Assembly: GCF_018131225.1 (NCBI RefSeq)
Contig: NZ_JAFCMM010000002.1
Location: 1,116,001 to 1,180,000, forward strand
Source: Bradyrhizobium sp. U87765 SZCCT0048
GTDB lineage: Bacteria > Pseudomonadota > Alphaproteobacteria > Rhizobiales > Xanthobacteraceae
Direction of reading: 5' to 3'
Length of the DNA stretch: 64,000 nucleotides
Positions 63,204 through 64,000 of the stretch are shown here, piece by piece. Position numbers and translations under genes: made by a program. How positions within the stretch are numbered: position 1 is the first letter of the stretch; the number at the start of each line of letters is the position of its first letter. Below the pieces are notes generated by a model. That model searched no databases and was not told the origin of the DNA. It saw only the letters and a list, made by a program, of their open reading frames with translations.

Positions 63204-63210
63204 TTGGCGC
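63204..63210. repeat. IS21 target-site duplication, right copy
   Basis: ATTGGCG directly right of the IS end, the partner of 60701-60707. Confidence 0.9.
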
Positions 63211-63231
63211 GAGAGCCCGTCGCTACGCGGC

Positions 63232-63462
63232 TCAGGGGACGGCAGTCTCGAACTGAATGTCACCGCCCAAGCTTGGGCCAAGCGCCGCCTCGGGCACATC
63301 GGCGTGGCGATCCTCTTCGGTGTAAAACCGGGAAAAGTGCTTGCCCAGGATTTCGCCCGGCGAATAGCCCTTGATCCGCTCCGCGCCTGGATTCCAGCTC
63401 GACACGCGGCCCTCGCGGTCGAGCAAGTAAATCGCGTAGTCCACAACGCTTTGGACGAGCAC
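63232..63462 (-). pseudogene. PAS-domain fragment
   Basis: A 76-residue frame encodes a clear PAS start (VVDYAIYLLDREGRVSSWNP, then ERIKGYSPGEILGKHFSRFYTEEDR) but ends before the second half of the fold. Frame continuity upstream is unclear (an ATG at 63499 lies one frame off). It looks like the remnant of a PAS sensor kinase. The IS did not cause the break, because its target duplication is intact and 22 bp away. Confidence 0.6.
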
Positions 63463-63768
63463 CTCGTAAGCAATTTTTGGGGCCGAACTTGCTTTTCATC
63501 GCACTGAAAGCTTATCGCCCAGGGAGGGCAACCCGCAACGTTCGGACCAAAAGCAGACCGACCTTCTTCCTACGCCGATACCACTGCAGCCGCGACCCTG
63601 AAACCGCCCCGCGTCCCCCACCCGCTGGTCGTCCCAGAACCTCGCATTCGCGCGCGAGGTGCTTCAATTTCCCGGACCGGGCGCTCCTCCTCCCTCGCGA
63701 AATATTCTCGCGCGCGACCGCCAGGGGAGACGCACCCGTCAATCGCACCGCCGTACCGCAGAGTCAGT
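63463..63768. other. 306-bp region, no gene seen
   Basis: This lies between the PAS remnant and the small coiled-coil gene on the minus strand. No convincing frame, hairpin or repeat was found. Confidence 0.4.
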
Positions 63769-63978
63769 TCAACAACCATGTTCAGAGATATGGCGTTCCA
63801 GCGCGAGCCGGGCGCCCTCCGATTCAACCCGCGCCTCGTCGACACGCCGTTGCAGTCGGTCGTATTCCTCCTTTGCAGACGTCGCCAACTTGCCTTGAAA
63901 AACCGTCACAGCGCGTGAAAAACTGGCCGTTTTTGCTTCGTAATCAATGACCAGGCGCGCCTTTTCTTTGCAGTCCAT
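63769..63978 (-). CDS. Small coiled-coil protein
   Basis: A 69-residue, charged, helical protein (MDCKEKARLVIDYEAKTASFSRAV at the start, heptad-like AKEEYDRLQRRVDEARVESEGARLALERH, ending GC). It resembles a family of short uncharacterised proteins in soil alphaproteobacteria and acidobacteria, from memory only. The start is the ATG at 63978. Function unknown. Confidence 0.6.
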   Translation of the reverse strand: MDCKEKARLVIDYEAKTASFSRAVTVFQGKLATSAKEEYDRLQRRVDEARVESEGARLALERHISEHGC

Positions 63979-64000
63979 CGTTTGCTCTTCGCGCTCTTCG

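Noticed and set aside
63232..63462. PAS fragment as a gene broken by the IS
   Set aside because: The IS has intact ends and a 7-bp target duplication 22 bp away from the fragment's stop, so the break is older and separate.

Overview
The window reads as the chromosome of a high-GC alphaproteobacterium of the Bradyrhizobium/Rhodopseudomonas/Afipia group (Nitrobacteraceae). The best evidence is the block pckA | chvI-chvG-hprK-EIIA(Man)-HPr together with lepA, sfsA-map and radC. This placement rests on remembered gene order and protein features; no search was run. Apart from one IS element, one integrase-led island and two metabolic cassettes, the sequence looks like ordinary core chromosome.

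1-20 kb is mostly housekeeping. A class A beta-lactamase lies divergent from an AmpR-like LysR regulator. Then come PEP carboxykinase, a HugZ-like flavoprotein, the ChvG/ChvI two-component system coupled to a nitrogen-type PTS relay (HprK, EIIA, HPr), a family 39 glycosyltransferase, LepA, a GGDEF/EAL protein, the MepA peptidase, and oxyanion uptake genes: convergent tupA and tupB, a lone molbindin, then modABC with a ModC that lacks its usual C-terminal domain.

21.8-31.8 kb is a catabolic cassette: nitronate monooxygenase-like protein, acyl-CoA ligase, carotenoid oxygenase, class III CoA-transferase and a tandem HxlR regulator form one tight minus-strand operon. A beta-keto acid cleavage enzyme and an MFS transporter form a second unit, and an alpha/beta hydrolase diverges from the first. 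A shared motif (TAACTrGAC) lies upstream of both units. 32-37.4 kb returns to core genes (K+/H+ antiporter, MscS, SfsA, Map).

37.4-47.7 kb lies between map and radC, which are neighbours in many relatives. It carries a NmrA/DUF1772 pair with a TetR regulator, a second TetR with an SDR and a split MFS transporter, and an amidase / nitrilase / LuxR / amidohydrolase cluster.

From about 48.35 kb to beyond the window is an integrative island that truncates radC inside its JAMM motif. It encodes a DUF4102-type tyrosine integrase, a secreted nuclease-like protein, an ABC three-component (ABC-3C) conflict system whose effector has a Cap4/DUF4297-like nuclease domain, a zinc-ribbon protein, and a divergent operon of a Fic AMPylator, an OLD-family ATPase/TOPRIM nuclease and a UvrD-like helicase. 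The last operon is Gabija-like with a Fic gene in front. A striking three-copy TATTTAAGC operator sits in the divergent promoter between the two systems. The window ends with a glycolipid-binding-domain gene, a complete IS21-family element with a 7-bp target duplication, a PAS remnant and a small coiled-coil protein. The defence part of the island is the most interesting content.
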